Of a stretch of DNA of 51,154 nt, positions 8,320-17,174 are shown piece after piece (positions within the stretch are counted from its first letter, which is position 1; every line of letters starts with the position of its first letter). The stretch covers positions 1-51,154 of the forward strand of contig CALGAO010000107.1 of NCBI GenBank assembly GCA_937957685.1, in the 5' to 3' direction. This DNA comes from an uncultured Paenibacillaceae bacterium (GTDB lineage: Bacteria; Bacillota; Bacilli; Paenibacillales; DA-C8). The notes under the pieces are model-generated. The model was not told the origin of the DNA. It was given only the letters and a program-made list of their open reading frames with translations, and searched no databases. The position numbers were made by a program, and so were the translations under genes.

Positions 8320-9273
8320 CTAGTGCAACAATGTCGGCCTGTCGCCGTCATCCCGGTCATAACCGGCATTATATGGGAAAGACGGGTCATATGGATTGAC
8401 GTGGATGAATACGTCCGAGATATTCGGATATTTCCTCAGCAAGGTCAGCTTCACGTTTCTTGCGATCTCATGGCCTTCCAGCACCGTGATCTTCGGATTA
8501 ACGCTGATCTTCACGTCCACGATGAGATAGGGACCATGCTCTCTCGCGCGCAGGTCATCGATCGCCTGGACTCCCCTGACGCTCCGGATCGTCTGGTACA
8601 GATGCCGGGAATCCTCCTCGTGCAGCACATGATCCATCGTGTTATGGATCGCCTCACGAACCAGATCATACCCCATCTTCAGCACCATCAGCGCCACGGC
8701 GCAGCCGGCGACCGGATCCAGATAATACAGCAGCGGTGCTCCCATATATTCGCCGAGCATCGCTCCGCCCACCCCGAGCAGGGCCGCGATCGAGGAATAG
8801 ACATCCGAGCGATGCTCCCAGGCGTTGGCGATCAGCGCCTGGCTGTTCAGCCGCTTGCCCAGCCTGTATTTGTACTGGAACATCGCTTCCTTGACGGCGA
8901 TGGAGATGACGATAGCGATAAGGGCGATCTCCTTCGGGGCTTCCGACACGCCGCCCGCGATCGACCTGATCGAACTGATGGCGATCTCCAGACCGACATA
9001 GACGAGGAGCAGCGAGACGATGATCGCGGCGATCGATTCGGCCTTGCCGTGGCCGTAAGGATGATCCTTGTCCGGAGGCTTGTGCGCGGCCTTCAGGCCG
9101 ATCAGCACGATGATCGAGCCGCCGATGTCCGAGGCCGAATGAGCGGCATCGGCGATCAATGCCTTGCTGCCCGACAGCCATCCGACGATGAACTTCATCA
9201 GGGCGAGCGCCGCGTTGCCGACGATGCCGATCCACGCTCCTCTTGATGCCTGTGTTAATCTTTGCTCCGACAT
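8320..9273 (-). CDS. Cation diffusion facilitator (CDF) metal exporter
   Basis: This 317-aa membrane protein has the CDF hallmarks: six predicted transmembrane helices, ADAAHSASD in helix 2 and HRSDVYSS in helix 5 (the HxxxD metal site), DHPYGHGKAE in the first cytoplasmic loop, and a cytoplasmic domain from about residue 215 to 295. CDF proteins export Zn, Mn, Fe or similar ions in exchange for protons; the metal cannot be told here. The C-terminus DRDDGDRPTLLH is short and acidic. It lies 50 bases downstream of secDF and about 190 bases upstream of the recJ start; I see no gene or terminator in that 190-base gap. Confidence 0.9.
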   Translation of the reverse strand: MSEQRLTQASRGAWIGIVGNAALALMKFIVGWLSGSKALIADAAHSASDIGGSIIVLIGLKAAHKPPDKDHPYGHGKAESIAAIIVSLLLVYVGLEIAISSIRSIAGGVSEAPKEIALIAIVISIAVKEAMFQYKYRLGKRLNSQALIANAWEHRSDVYSSIAALLGVGGAMLGEYMGAPLLYYLDPVAGCAVALMVLKMGYDLVREAIHNTMDHVLHEEDSRHLYQTIRSVRGVQAIDDLRAREHGPYLIVDVKISVNPKITVLEGHEIARNVKLTLLRKYPNISDVFIHVNPYDPSFPYNAGYDRDDGDRPTLLH

Positions 9274-9323
9274 GACAGACCCCTTTGAATATAAATCACT
9301 GGCTTATGCCCCTGCCCGGCGGC

Positions 9324-11507
9324 TTATTCCGCCGCAGGCTTCTTGCTTTGGTTCAGCGTCTTCGCCTTCAGATCCAGCCAGAGCGGGCTGGCGATGAAGA
9401 TCGAGGAATAGCCGCCGAAGGCCAGGCCGATCGTGATCGCCAGCGAGAACAGGAAGATCGACTTGCTGCCGAAGATGAGCAGGGCGATCGAGGTGACGAG
9501 CACGGTGAGCAGCGTGTTGATCGTCCGGCCGAGCGTTTGCCACAGACTGTTGTTGACGACTTGCCTGAGATCCTCGCGGTTCTTGATCTTGGCGAAGCGC
9601 AGGTTGTCGCGGATGCGGTCGAAGATGACGATCGTGTCGTTGATCGAATAACCGATGATCGTCAGGATCGCCGCGATAAACGTCAGATTCACTTCCAGCC
9701 GGAAGATGGAGAAGATGCTGATCACGATGAACGCGTCGTGCAGGAGCGCGATGATCGCGGCGATGGCGAACCGCCATTCGAAGCGGATGAGCACATAGAG
9801 CATGATGAACAGGCTCGCTGCGCCGATCGCGATCAGGGCCAGGTTGCGCGTCTCAAACGCCAGCACCGGATCGACGGTATTCTGCTCGTAGGAGGCCGCT
9901 CCTTCCCCGTAGCGCGCTGTCATCACCGCTTCCAGAGCGTCGATCTCCTCTTCGCTGAGCACGTTCTCGAAGCGCAACGTGATGCGATCGCGGTCCGCGC
10001 CGCCGATCGTGCGGATCGCCGGCTCGAGGCCCGCTTCATCCAGCACCTCATCCACCGCTTCCTGGGTCGTGCCCTGGTTCAGCATGATGTCGAGCGTCGT
10101 GCCGGCCTTGAAATCAACGCCATAGTGCATGCCCACGGCGAGCAGCATGATCACGCCAAGCAGCGTGACCGAGATGGAGAAGAGGTAGGCTTTCTTGCTG
10201 TGCTTGACGAAATCGAACTTGCTGATCGCCTTCTCATGCAGCTCTCCCTTGGCGGAGATGCTCCTGATCTCCGAGGGCTTCACGCCAAAGTACTCGGGCT
10301 TGTTGAATCGGTTCGTGCGCACCAGCCACAGGATCAGCAGCCTGGACAGTCCCACGTTCGTCAGCATGCCGACGACGATGCTCAGGATGAGCGTAAGCGC
10401 GAAGCCGCGGATCGAGCCATGACCGAGGGTGAACAACACCGCGGCCGCGATGATCGTCGTCAGGTTGGCATCAAGGATCGTGCGGAACGAGGTCTTCGAT
10501 CCGGAGCGGACCGCCGACAGGATGCTCTTGCCCACGCGCAATTCCTCGCGGAATCGTTCGTAGGTGATGATGTTCGCGTCAACCGCCATCCCGATGCCAA
10601 GCACGAAGGCCGCGATGCCGGGCAGCGTCAGGGTCGCGTTCAGCAGGTTAAACACGATCAGGAGCAGCCAGACGTACACGATCAGGGTAAAGGACGCTAC
10701 CAGACCCGGCAGACGATAATAGACGGACATGAAAACCAGTATCAGGATGGATCCGATAATCCCGGCAAGCATCGTCTGTTCGAGCGAGGCTTGTCCCAGG
10801 GATGCGTCGACTTGCTGTATGTATTTCTCGGTCAGTTTCAGCGGCAATGCGCCGAGGTTGATCGTATCGGCCAGCTCCTGCGCCTCTTCGACCGTGCGAT
10901 TGCCGGTGATCGTGGCCTGACCGCCAGCCAGAGGCCCCTGTACGGTGGGCTCGGATATGATCTGATCGTCCAGCATGATCGCCAGCACCTTGCCCGTCAG
11001 CCTCGTCGTGATCTCGAGGAATTGGCCGGAATCCTTCACCTTGATGGAGACAACAGGCTGCCGCAGTTCGTTATATTCGACCTTGGCCGAATTCTCGACG
11101 AAGTCGGTTCCCCGCAGCTCGATCTTGCAGTAGCCTTCTCCGGGCGCGCAGCCGTCCGCGCTGCGGAAGGTCAGCACCGCCGGGTCCTTCATGCGCTTCC
11201 TGACCTCATCGATATTCTCAACGCCGGCGATGCGGACGCGGATGCGATTCTCGCCTTCCGGGTTAATCTCCGGTTCGCCGACGCCGCCGACGACATCTGC
11301 GCGTCTCTGCAGGTTTTGCGCCGTGACGACCAGGGCGTCCCGCGTGACTTCCTGTCCTTCCTCCAATGGCGAAGCCTCGTATAAAATTTCAAAACCGCCC
11401 TTCAAGTCGAGTCCGAGTTTCACGGAATCGAGTATGCCAGGGACGGTTCCCACAATGATCGCCAACGTGGCGAGCACGGTTATCACGAATGCGACCAGTC
11501 TTTTCAT
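9324..11507 (-). CDS. secDF: Fused SecD-SecF protein-export membrane protein
   Basis: SecDF uses the proton gradient to pull proteins through SecYEG. The 727-aa product is a natural SecD-SecF fusion as in B. subtilis. The SecD half begins with a membrane helix, then GLDLKGG, the large external domain, and the TM4-5 motif FVLGIGMAVDANIITYERF. The SecF half starts near residue 430 (FDFVKHSKKAYLFSI) and carries GYSINDTIVIFDRIRDN. Each half has six predicted helices. It is read from the promoter at 11546-11574. Confidence 0.96.
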   Translation of the reverse strand: MKRLVAFVITVLATLAIIVGTVPGILDSVKLGLDLKGGFEILYEASPLEEGQEVTRDALVVTAQNLQRRADVVGGVGEPEINPEGENRIRVRIAGVENIDEVRKRMKDPAVLTFRSADGCAPGEGYCKIELRGTDFVENSAKVEYNELRQPVVSIKVKDSGQFLEITTRLTGKVLAIMLDDQIISEPTVQGPLAGGQATITGNRTVEEAQELADTINLGALPLKLTEKYIQQVDASLGQASLEQTMLAGIIGSILILVFMSVYYRLPGLVASFTLIVYVWLLLIVFNLLNATLTLPGIAAFVLGIGMAVDANIITYERFREELRVGKSILSAVRSGSKTSFRTILDANLTTIIAAAVLFTLGHGSIRGFALTLILSIVVGMLTNVGLSRLLILWLVRTNRFNKPEYFGVKPSEIRSISAKGELHEKAISKFDFVKHSKKAYLFSISVTLLGVIMLLAVGMHYGVDFKAGTTLDIMLNQGTTQEAVDEVLDEAGLEPAIRTIGGADRDRITLRFENVLSEEEIDALEAVMTARYGEGAASYEQNTVDPVLAFETRNLALIAIGAASLFIMLYVLIRFEWRFAIAAIIALLHDAFIVISIFSIFRLEVNLTFIAAILTIIGYSINDTIVIFDRIRDNLRFAKIKNREDLRQVVNNSLWQTLGRTINTLLTVLVTSIALLIFGSKSIFLFSLAITIGLAFGGYSSIFIASPLWLDLKAKTLNQSKKPAAE

Positions 11508-11545
11508 CTTAAGGCCATACTCCCTTCAACGCTCAAGTATTACCT

Positions 11546-11574
11546 ATTATACTCGCCGTTTTTTTCTATGGCAA
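11546..11574 (-). promoter_or_regulatory. Sigma-A promoter of secDF
   Basis: TTGCCA (11569-11574), a 17-base spacer, and a perfect TATAAT (11546-11551) on the minus strand, about 40 bases upstream of the secDF start. Confidence 0.75.
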
Positions 11575-11576
11575 AC

Positions 11577-11600
11577 AGGCGGCGGCATGTGCCGTCGCCT
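11577..11600 (-). terminator. Hairpin after comN
   Basis: GGCGACGGC and GCCGCCGCC pair with one mismatch around an ACAT loop, three bases beyond the comN stop. Only a short T stretch (TGTTTG) follows, and it overlaps the secDF promoter, so termination may be partial. Confidence 0.5.
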
Positions 11601-11603
11601 TTA

Positions 11604-12251
11604 CTATTCGTGGAAAAGCTTCCCCTTATACGCGCTGAGCGTGAGCCAGTTCATGTACTGCGTGGGCTTGAGCGACAGGATGTCGTTGATCAGCCGGTGC
11701 AGCGGCGGGAACCCTGTCTGCACATATTTCTCGCTGACGAAGTCCCATATGTCCTTCCCGGTGACGCCCTCGTAGCCCAACAGGGCAAACTCCTCGGCCT
11801 TGCTCAGGCATAATTCCTCGATCACCTGGTTCAGATAGGCTTCATCGATCAGCTCATCCGCTTCACCCGTCTCCGCGCCCCTGGCTTCCGGCTCATCGCC
11901 GCTTGCCAGACCGCTCGTCTCTCCTTCTTCTCCGGCCGCCTTGGGACCGGATTCCTCATGCTCTGTTGTTGCGCCATTTTCCAAGACATTTGCTTCTTGC
12001 TCCATCATATCCTCAGCCTTTTCTTCATGGTGTGCAGGGTTCTCTTCAGCTTGCCCGGAGTCTGCTCCGACTGTGGCAACATCATCATGGTCAGCAGAGG
12101 AAGAATCAGGATGCAACGCTTCTGCAGCAGGATCTTGCTCGTCGACCGGTCTGTTCTTCGGCTCTTTGCCTTTCATGCCCTGGACCATCATTCTCAAATT
12201 TTCTGCCTGATCCTTGCTGTCATGCGTACCGCTTCTGTGCACCTGATCCAT
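11604..12251 (-). CDS. comN: ComN-like post-transcriptional regulator with a long acidic N-terminus
   Basis: Residues about 135-215 (VIEELCLSKAEEFALLGYEG, then VTGKDIWDFVSEKYVQ, LHRLINDILSLKPTQYMNW) match the ComN/YrzD family, whose B. subtilis member of about 98 aa acts on comE mRNA and sits between secDF and spoVB. Here the domain is preceded by about 130 residues of low-complexity acidic sequence rich in Glu, Ala, Asp and Gly, which the B. subtilis protein lacks. GGAGG stands seven bases before the ATG, so the long start is supported. Position and domain make the family call good; a role in competence is inferred. Confidence 0.75.
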   Translation of the reverse strand: MDQVHRSGTHDSKDQAENLRMMVQGMKGKEPKNRPVDEQDPAAEALHPDSSSADHDDVATVGADSGQAEENPAHHEEKAEDMMEQEANVLENGATTEHEESGPKAAGEEGETSGLASGDEPEARGAETGEADELIDEAYLNQVIEELCLSKAEEFALLGYEGVTGKDIWDFVSEKYVQTGFPPLHRLINDILSLKPTQYMNWLTLSAYKGKLFHE

Positions 12252-12455
12252 CGGTTCGCCTCCATTATGTTGTTGTTAGTCGGTTCAGTATCCCCAAGCT
12301 GATCCCCGTATCTTGATATCTTTCGCCGCGCAGGTACGATATTCCTGCCAGTTGAAAGGCTTTCATGCTGGAACATGGCCAAACTTTTCAGCATAGGCTT
12401 GGACCATGTCCGCATAAGCATGGAATATGCAGCAATAGCGTTCGATGAAGGAGCA

Positions 12456-14069
12456 ATGCATGAGGTGAACAAGGTCAAACAGTCGTTTATTCACGGCACG
12501 ATCATCCTGCTCGCCGCAGGCATCTTCAACCGCATCCTCGGCTTCGTCCCTCGCATGACCCTGCCGCGCGTCATCGGCGCCGAGGGAATCGGACTGTATC
12601 AGTTGGGATATCCGCTGCTCAACATCCTGCTCACGATCATCACGGGAGGGCTGCCGCTGGCGATCGCCAAGCTGGTCTCGGAGGCGGAATCGTCGGGTGA
12701 CGAACGGGCCGTGCGCCGCATCCTGCGCGTCTCGCTCCTGTTCGTGATCGGGGCGGGGCTCGCCCTCTCCGCCCTGTGCCTGTGGATGGCGCCCTGGGCA
12801 GGCACGAGGCTCATGACGGACGCCCGGGTCGTGCCGGTCATCCTGGCGATGAGCCCGATCATCCTGGTGGTCGGCATCTCCTCTGTCTTCCGCGGCTACT
12901 TCCAGGGAAGGCAGAACATGATCCCGACCGCCTCGTCCCAGATGATCGAGACGATCGTCCGCATCGGCGCCATGCTGGGCCTGGCCTGGTTCTTCCTGCC
13001 CTATGGCATCGAGTATGCGGCCGCCGGCGCGATGCTTGGCGTGCTGACCGGCGAGATCAGCGGCCTGGCCGCGCTCCTGCTGCAATATCGCAGGTACAAG
13101 GCCGGTGCCGACGCCGGGCCCGAGGCCACGCCGCCGATCGGCGAACGGCGTCAGCCATCTGCCCGGGAGGACCGCGCGTCCTTCCGCAGGCTGATGCGCG
13201 TCTCCATTCCGGTCACGGCAAGCCGCCTCGTCGGCTCGGGCTCCTATTTCCTGGAATCGATCTTCACCGTGCAGAGCCTCGCCGCAGCCGGCATCGCCAC
13301 CGCCGTGGCCACCGCCCAATACGGCGCCCTCCAGGGGATGATCATCCCGATCCTGCTCCTGCCCGGCGTGCTGACCTATTCCCTGTCCGTATCGCTTGTC
13401 CCGTCCCTGTCCGAAGCAGCGGCGCGCGGCGACACCGCGATGATCCACAAGCGCCTTCACCAGTCGCTGCGTCTGGCTCTGGTCACCGGTGCGCCCTTCG
13501 CCGTCATGATGTACGTGCTGGCGGATCCGCTGACCTGGTATCTCTATGCCGATGACTCGGTCGGCCACATGCTGCGTCTCATGGCCCCGGTGGCCATCTT
13601 TCTCTACTTTCAGGGCCCCCTGCAAGCGGCGCTGCAGGCGCTGGATCATCCCGGGCAGGCGCTGCTTAATTCCTTCGTCGGCGCGTGCATCAAGCTGGCT
13701 CTGATCACGCTCCTGGCGGCCTGGCTGAAGCTCGGCATCATCGGCGTCATCCTCGCCATCAACATCAACATCGTGCTGGTCACCCTTCTGCATTACCGGA
13801 GCGTCGTGCGCAAGATCCGCTTCCGCATGCGCTGGGGCGACTTCCTCTCCGTCGCCCTCTGTTCCGCCGTGATGGTCGGCGCGATGCTGATCATCCATTC
13901 GGATCTGTGGCCAGCCCCCGGACTTGTGAAGCTGCTCGCGGCCATCCTCGCCAGCCTGGTCATCTATCTGCTCTGCGTGTACTTCAGCGGCATCATCGAC
14001 AAGCATGATCTGGCGCGCATTCCGTGGATCGGACCGCGCCTTCGCCGGATTCGCAAGTCCTTGAGATAG
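12456..14069 (+). CDS. spoVB: SpoVB-type lipid II flippase/polysaccharide transporter (MATE/MVF superfamily)
   Basis: This multi-spanning membrane protein (about 537 aa; about 14 predicted helices) begins MHEVNKVKQSFIHGTIILLA and contains RVIGAEGIGLYQLGYP and PRMTLPR typical of the SpoVB/YtgP family, which moves lipid-linked cell-wall precursors across the membrane. B. subtilis SpoVB is needed for spore cortex and has 518 aa. The frame is open from 12375, but the ATG at 12456 follows AAGGAG and fits the family N-terminus. Between secDF-comN and the DUF421 gene, the position equals that of spoVB in B. subtilis. A paralogue such as YtgP is less likely given this location. Confidence 0.88.
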   Translation: MHEVNKVKQSFIHGTIILLAAGIFNRILGFVPRMTLPRVIGAEGIGLYQLGYPLLNILLTIITGGLPLAIAKLVSEAESSGDERAVRRILRVSLLFVIGAGLALSALCLWMAPWAGTRLMTDARVVPVILAMSPIILVVGISSVFRGYFQGRQNMIPTASSQMIETIVRIGAMLGLAWFFLPYGIEYAAAGAMLGVLTGEISGLAALLLQYRRYKAGADAGPEATPPIGERRQPSAREDRASFRRLMRVSIPVTASRLVGSGSYFLESIFTVQSLAAAGIATAVATAQYGALQGMIIPILLLPGVLTYSLSVSLVPSLSEAAARGDTAMIHKRLHQSLRLALVTGAPFAVMMYVLADPLTWYLYADDSVGHMLRLMAPVAIFLYFQGPLQAALQALDHPGQALLNSFVGACIKLALITLLAAWLKLGIIGVILAININIVLVTLLHYRSVVRKIRFRMRWGDFLSVALCSAVMVGAMLIIHSDLWPAPGLVKLLAAILASLVIYLLCVYFSGIIDKHDLARIPWIGPRLRRIRKSLR

Positions 14070-14074
14070 CCTGA

Positions 14075-14770
14075 CTATCTGCGCGATCTTCGGTTATCCT
14101 TGCGGTCGATGAACAGCTCGCCCTTGTGATCCAGCGTGCACAGGAACACATCCTTGAAGTCCTTGACGCCGCGCCGCCGGATCTGATCCTTGAGCCAGAA
14201 TCTCGTCTGGCCGATCTTCTGCAGATTGTCATCCTGCACCTTGCCGTCCATGATCAGGGGCAGCGGCAACCCCTCGTACCGGATGTTGACCTTGGGACTT
14301 GCGGCTCTCTCCTTGCCCATGCTTTCCTTGTCCACGACGGTCAGCTTGCCGGTCGTCTCGAGGATCGCGAACTCCACGTCCGCCGGGTTGGGCACCTTGT
14401 TCTCCCTGAGCTGCAGGAGCAGATCGTCCAGCGTGTATCGCTGCTTGCGCATCTCCTCGTCGCGGATCTCTCCCCGTTCGATGATCACGCTGGGCGGGCC
14501 GTCAAATTTCCTGCGCAGCGACTCGTTCTTCAAGGTGACGATCGACAGCAGGATCTGGATGCCAACGAGCGCGGCCATCGGCACGATGCCTTCCCAGATG
14601 TTCTTGTCCGGATTATCGATGACGAGAACCGCCAGCTCGGCGATCATGATGGAATTCACAAAGTCGAATACCGACAGCTTGCCGATCTCACGTTTCCCCA
14701 TCAGCCGGAGCGCCAGGAATACCAGGAAGTATATCAGCACTGTCCGCAGTAATATGATCCACAGATCCAT
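14075..14770 (-). CDS. DUF421 membrane protein (YetF/YrbG family)
   Basis: The product (231 aa from the ATG at 14770) starts with MDLWIILLRTVLIYFLVFLA, a membrane helix, then RLMGKREIGKLSVFDFVNSI, the DUF421 signature, with two to three helices in all. A soluble C-terminal part carries FDGPPSVIIERGEI, EEMRKQRYTLDDLLLQLR and DGKVQDDNLQKIG. Function of the family is largely unknown; B. subtilis YrbG occupies the same place. AAGGGACC lies upstream of the chosen start; the longer frame to 14863 begins with a hydrophilic non-family segment. Its stop lies five bases from the convergent spoVB stop. Confidence 0.88.
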   Translation of the reverse strand: MDLWIILLRTVLIYFLVFLALRLMGKREIGKLSVFDFVNSIMIAELAVLVIDNPDKNIWEGIVPMAALVGIQILLSIVTLKNESLRRKFDGPPSVIIERGEIRDEEMRKQRYTLDDLLLQLRENKVPNPADVEFAILETTGKLTVVDKESMGKERAASPKVNIRYEGLPLPLIMDGKVQDDNLQKIGQTRFWLKDQIRRRGVKDFKDVFLCTLDHKGELFIDRKDNRRSRR

Positions 14771-15111
14771 CGCAGGTCCCTTCGCTTTCCTTGATTCTAT
14801 AGGTGCGTTCGTTCCCAGTGGTGAATGGTACTGAGTATTGTGACCGCTGCTTATCGCAAACATGCGGTAGCCGGCTGATCAATTGTTGGCAAGGGACACG
14901 TCCGTCAGACGCATGTGCCGGTTCCGCCATCGGCGGACGAGACCAGGATCCCCTCCCCTCATCGCTCCATCTGCCAGGGCTGATACGACATGGAGCCTCA
15001 TCGCGTCCGCCGTCCGGGCTGGAGTGACGATGGCTTCTCACCGGTTCTACCGGCCGAGGCTTGACCATACAATGGATACAAAACATCTTCTACGCTTGGG
15101 AGGATATGCGG
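14771..15111. other. Divergent intergenic region between the DUF421 and TIGR04086 genes
   Basis: No gene is seen in these 341 bases. TACAAT at 15068-15073 on the plus strand, 39 bases upstream of the TIGR04086 start, is a possible -10 without a good -35. On the minus strand TATAGA lies about 30 bases upstream of the DUF421 gene with a weak TTCACC 18 bases before it. Neither promoter is certain. Confidence 0.25.
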
Positions 15112-15501
15112 ATGAGCACATCGGGAAATATGAGTCAGGTAAAGGTCAAACCGCCGATCTTGACGGGCCTCGTCTATGCGTTTGTGTTCATGGCCCTATG
15201 CACGATCGTACTCTCGCTGATGTTGTGGCTGAGCGATTTTGGCGAGCGCTCGCTGAGCACGGCGGCTTATGTGGTGCACGGAGCTTCCGTGTTGACGGGG
15301 GGTTTTGTCGCGGGCAGGCATTCGCTGCGCAAAGGATGGATGAACGGCGGACTCGTGGGCACCCTGTACGCATTGATCGTTTTCCTCGTGGGCTTCCTCG
15401 GGTTCGATGCCGGCGCATCGCTGCAGACGCTGATCCTGTTTGCGATCTGCGCGGTCGCAGCCGCCATCGGAGGCATATTCGGCGTGAATACGCGCCGATA
15501 A
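15112..15501 (+). CDS. TIGR04086 family membrane protein (YrzE-like)
   Basis: This small integral membrane protein (129 aa) has four predicted helices: GLVYAFVFMALCTIVLSLML, then YVVHGASVLTGGFVAG, GLVGTLYALIVFLVGFLGF, and LILFAICAVAAAIGGIFGV. The pattern and its location beside yajC fit the TIGR04086/YrzE family of unknown function. The frame is open from 15061, but GGGAGG lies eight bases before the ATG at 15112, giving MSTSGNMSQVKVKPPILTG. It converges with yajC, sharing the hairpin at 15510-15562. Confidence 0.82.
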   Translation: MSTSGNMSQVKVKPPILTGLVYAFVFMALCTIVLSLMLWLSDFGERSLSTAAYVVHGASVLTGGFVAGRHSLRKGWMNGGLVGTLYALIVFLVGFLGFDAGASLQTLILFAICAVAAAIGGIFGVNTRR

Positions 15502-15509
15502 ACGCAGAA

Positions 15510-15562
15510 CTGCCTCGCAATCCGGCTCTACCCTTGCGGGAATCCGGCCTATTGCGAGGCAG
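15510..15562. terminator. Bidirectional hairpin between the TIGR04086 gene and yajC
   Basis: CTGCCTCGCAAT (15510-15521) pairs perfectly with ATTGCGAGGCAG (15551-15562), and the CCGG/CCGG inside extends the stem. No T-run follows. It lies between two convergent stop codons. Confidence 0.65.
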
Positions 15563-15585
15563 CAGCATGTTCGGCGAGGATGGCA

Positions 15586-15948
15586 TCATTCCTTGATGTC
15601 GCCAGGCTTCGCTTCTTCTTTTTTCTCTTCCTTGTCCGCCTTCTTCTCATCCGCATTCGGGCTGGACACCACGTTGTTCACCGCGGAACGGTCGAAGGTC
15701 AGCCTCGTGCCATCGTTCACCTTCAGCACGACGATGTCATCGGTGAGCGAATCGATGGTGCCGTGCAGACCGCCGATCGTCACGACCTTGTCGCCTTTCT
15801 TCAGCGCGCTCAGCATCTGGTTGCGCAGCTTGTTGCGCTTCTGCTGCGGACGGATGAGCAGGAAGTAGAAGACGACGAACATCAGGATGAACGGGATGAG
15901 CAGCTGAAACAGACTGCCGCCCTGGGCAGCAGCATCTTGCAGGTACAT
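15586..15948 (-). CDS. yajC: Preprotein translocase subunit YajC
   Basis: YajC is an accessory membrane subunit of the SecDF-SecYEG complex. The 120-aa product has one N-terminal helix (FQLLIPFILMFVVFYFLLI) followed by RPQQKR and the soluble domain LKKGDKVVTIGGLHGTI, all standard. The C-terminal tail (about residues 98-120) is very rich in Lys and Glu. GGAGG is nine bases upstream of the ATG. It is the last gene of the ruv-spoIID-queA-tgt-yajC run. Confidence 0.95.
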   Translation of the reverse strand: MYLQDAAAQGGSLFQLLIPFILMFVVFYFLLIRPQQKRNKLRNQMLSALKKGDKVVTIGGLHGTIDSLTDDIVVLKVNDGTRLTFDRSAVNNVVSSPNADEKKADKEEKKEEAKPGDIKE

Positions 15949-15974
15949 ATGATTTTTCCTCCTTCAATCTGGGA

Positions 15975-17114
15975 CTAGAACCCGCTTTCATGGGCATGCA
16001 TCTGGTACTTGTCGAAGAACTCGTCACGGAAATCCAGCAGCCTGTCCTCCCATATCGCCTGTCTGATCTGGCGCATGAGATTGATCAGGAAATACAGGTT
16101 GTGATAGGTGGTCAGGCGTATGCCGAAGGTTTCGTCTGCCTTGATGAGATGACGTATGTATGCACGGGAATAGTTGCGGCAGGTATAGCAATCGCACTCC
16201 GGATCGAGCGGTCCGAAGTCATCCGCATAACGGGCATTGCGCACGACGAGTCGCCCGCCGCTGGTCATCGTCGTTCCGTTCCGGGCGATGCGGGTTGGCA
16301 GCACGCAATCGAACATATCGATTCCGCGGATCGAGCCTTCGATCAGTGCGTCCGGTGAACCGACTCCCATCAGATAGCGGGGCTTGTCTGCCGGCAGATA
16401 AGGCACGGTGACCTCCAGCATCTGATACATCAGCTCTTTCGGTTCGCCCACACTGAGTCCTCCAATAGCATACCCCGGAAAATCCATGGAAGTCAACTCC
16501 ATGGCGCTCTGCTTGCGCAATTTTTCGTACATGCCGCCCTGGACGATGGCGAACAGCGCCTGGTCATGCGGCCGGGCGTGCGCCTTCAGACATCTCTCCG
16601 CCCAGCGCGTCGTCCGCTCCAGCGACTGCTTCACGTAGCTCTCGTCCGCCGGATAGGGCGGGCATTCGTCAAAAGCCATCATGATGTCGGGTCCAAGCGC
16701 GTTCTGGATCTCCATCGCCTTCTCCGGCGAGAGGAACAGCTTGTCTCCGTTCAGGTGAGAGCGGAAGGTGACGCCCTCCTCCGTGATCTTCCTCAGCTCG
16801 CTCAGGCTGAACACCTGGAAGCCACCGCTGTCGGTCAGGATCGGCCTCGGCCAATTCATGAACTTGTGCAGGCCGCCCGCTTGCCGGATGAGCTCATGCC
16901 CCGGGCGCAGGAACAGATGGTAGGTGTTGCTCAGGATGATCTGGGCATCCATCTCCATCAGTTCCTCCGGGCTCATCGTCTTCACCGTGGCCTGCGTGCC
17001 GACCGGCATGAAGGTCGGCGTCTCGATGATGCCGTGCGGCGTATGGATGCGTCCGAGACGGGCGCCGGACTGCTTGCATGTCTTGATCGGCTCATAACGT
17101 ACTGGATAAGACAA
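15975..17114 (-). CDS. tgt: tRNA-guanine transglycosylase
   Basis: Tgt exchanges guanine-34 of His, Asn, Asp and Tyr tRNAs for preQ1 in queuosine synthesis. The 379-aa product carries LTDSGGFQVFSL with the general-base Asp, FAIVQGG, GGLSVGEP, DCVLPTRIARNGT with the nucleophile Asp, and the zinc site CDCYTCRNYSRAYIRHL. The start codon is TTG (17114): AAAGGTGG stands seven bases before it and the next residues SYPVRYEPIKT fit the family. It is followed 26 bases later by yajC and preceded by queA. Confidence 0.97.
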   Translation of the reverse strand: MSYPVRYEPIKTCKQSGARLGRIHTPHGIIETPTFMPVGTQATVKTMSPEELMEMDAQIILSNTYHLFLRPGHELIRQAGGLHKFMNWPRPILTDSGGFQVFSLSELRKITEEGVTFRSHLNGDKLFLSPEKAMEIQNALGPDIMMAFDECPPYPADESYVKQSLERTTRWAERCLKAHARPHDQALFAIVQGGMYEKLRKQSAMELTSMDFPGYAIGGLSVGEPKELMYQMLEVTVPYLPADKPRYLMGVGSPDALIEGSIRGIDMFDCVLPTRIARNGTTMTSGGRLVVRNARYADDFGPLDPECDCYTCRNYSRAYIRHLIKADETFGIRLTTYHNLYFLINLMRQIRQAIWEDRLLDFRDEFFDKYQMHAHESGF

Positions 17115-17174
17115 AGTAGCTCCACCTTTCCCCTTGCTTGATAGATGGCGGTGTCTTGCTGACGAAGACCCGGC

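Noticed and set aside
9285..11384. A 699-codon open frame on the plus strand
   Set aside because: Antisense shadow of secDF with low-complexity charged sequence and no ribosome site.
12363..14006. A 547-codon open frame on the minus strand
   Set aside because: Antisense to spoVB, whose membrane protein sequence, ribosome site and conserved position are convincing.
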